From contig CACUVI010000001.1 in NCBI GenBank assembly GCA_902725215.1, positions 372,001 through 436,000 on the forward strand: DNA of 64,000 nt, read 5' to 3'. Origin of the DNA: Rhodospirillaceae bacterium LM-1 (GTDB taxonomy: Bacteria > Pseudomonadota > Alphaproteobacteria > Rhodospirillales > WMHbin7). Shown here piece by piece: positions 63,835-64,000 of this stretch. Position numbers and translations under genes: made by a program. The notes beneath the pieces were generated by a model. That model was given only the letters and a program-made list of their open reading frames with translations. It had not been told where the DNA came from and did not search any database. Positions within the stretch are counted from its first letter, which is position 1; every line of letters begins with the position of its first letter.

Positions 63835-63934
63835 CGGATACTCCTTCAGAATTTGGGGCGACTATACAGACAGCGCACGGCTTTGCAAACCTTGACTGTT
63901 GGCTTTTTTGTCCTATGCGGGTAGGGTCATTTCC

Positions 63935-64000
63935 ATGAACGAAATGGACCTTCTGCGCCGCATCGCCGAGGCCCTGGAGCGACTGGCGCCGGGGCTTAAG
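63935..64000 (+). CDS. Start of a probable DUF815-family ATPase (cut by window edge)
   Basis: Only 22 codons are present: MNEMDLLRRIAEALERLAPG, then LK. In alphaproteobacteria an AAA-type DUF815 ATP-binding protein often lies divergent to yajC and starts with this kind of helix, so that is my guess. Nothing else can be read. The 100 bp between it and yajC carry the divergent promoters. Confidence 0.5.
   Translation, partial: MNEMDLLRRIAEALERLAPGLK

Overview
The window is a GC-rich bacterial chromosome segment, densely packed with ordinary housekeeping genes. Gene families and gene order point to an alphaproteobacterium, most likely Rhodospirillales (Magnetospirillum-like). The supporting signs are PopZ next to tolC and valS, EipA (DUF1134), an E1-beta subunit carrying a lipoyl domain, a dapA-smpB pair divergent from a lytic transglycosylase, a Tim44-like protein, and the secDF-yajC order. 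This placement is inference; no rRNA lies in the window. I saw no magnetosome genes, prophage or CRISPR array.

Layout. 1-5.4 kb: mfd (cut by the window edge) and sdhE on the minus strand, divergent from recG and a TPR/O-GlcNAc-transferase-like gene. 5.4-10.5 kb: a cNMP-binding/DUF502 pair, then a tightly overlapping plus-strand run Nudix-queA-tgt-queF-queG for queuosine tRNA modification, ending in a small membrane cytochrome c. 11-15.4 kb: NYN protein, type 5 uracil-DNA glycosylase, Tim44-like protein, GNAT, and an unassigned 522-residue protein that resembles a diverged PLP enzyme. 15.4-22.1 kb: sulfite-oxidase-like protein, smpB, dapA, lytic transglycosylase, HAD dehalogenase, and a bactofilin/M23 peptidase pair. 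22.4-26.2 kb: pgpA-pncC-GT2-YkgJ-hydrolase run plus a 42-residue membrane peptide. 26.2-32.3 kb (minus): pdhA-pdhB-pdhC-lpdA-lipA-coq10, in which the only lipoyl domain sits on E1-beta and E2 has none. 32.4-33.2 kb: a Phd/PemK-like toxin-antitoxin pair with a clear promoter. 33.2-40 kb (minus): DUF2461, valS, a CCDC90-like protein, popZ, tolC, pcm. 40.2-41.4 kb: tRNA-Cys, tRNA-Asn and a decayed IS3-family element with both terminal inverted repeats.

41.5-48 kb: bioB, two perfect palindromes, ppiD-trpE, and an SbmA/YddA-type ABC half-transporter whose ATPase motifs are degraded. 48-52.6 kb is a signalling island: a periplasmic-sensing histidine kinase facing a REC-PAS-PAS protein, a receiver whose phospho-acceptor Asp is Glu, and an Hpt-like protein in which the expected His is Gln. 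52.7-54.4 kb: a GH1 beta-glucosidase and a 268-bp palindromic element. 54.4-59.4 kb: eipA, ubiX, a membrane protein, an HD-GYP protein with a large insertion, and a hemerythrin. 59.4-63.8 kb (minus): yajC-secD-secF-polysaccharide deacetylase-like-HMA protein. The window ends in the first codons of a likely DUF815 ATPase.

The strongest candidates for something unusual are the rearranged lipoyl domain of pyruvate dehydrogenase, the ATPase-degenerate ABC transporter, the PLP-like orphan, and the signalling island with two phosphorelay proteins that have lost their phospho-acceptors. All were read by eye from the sequence; none was checked against a database.
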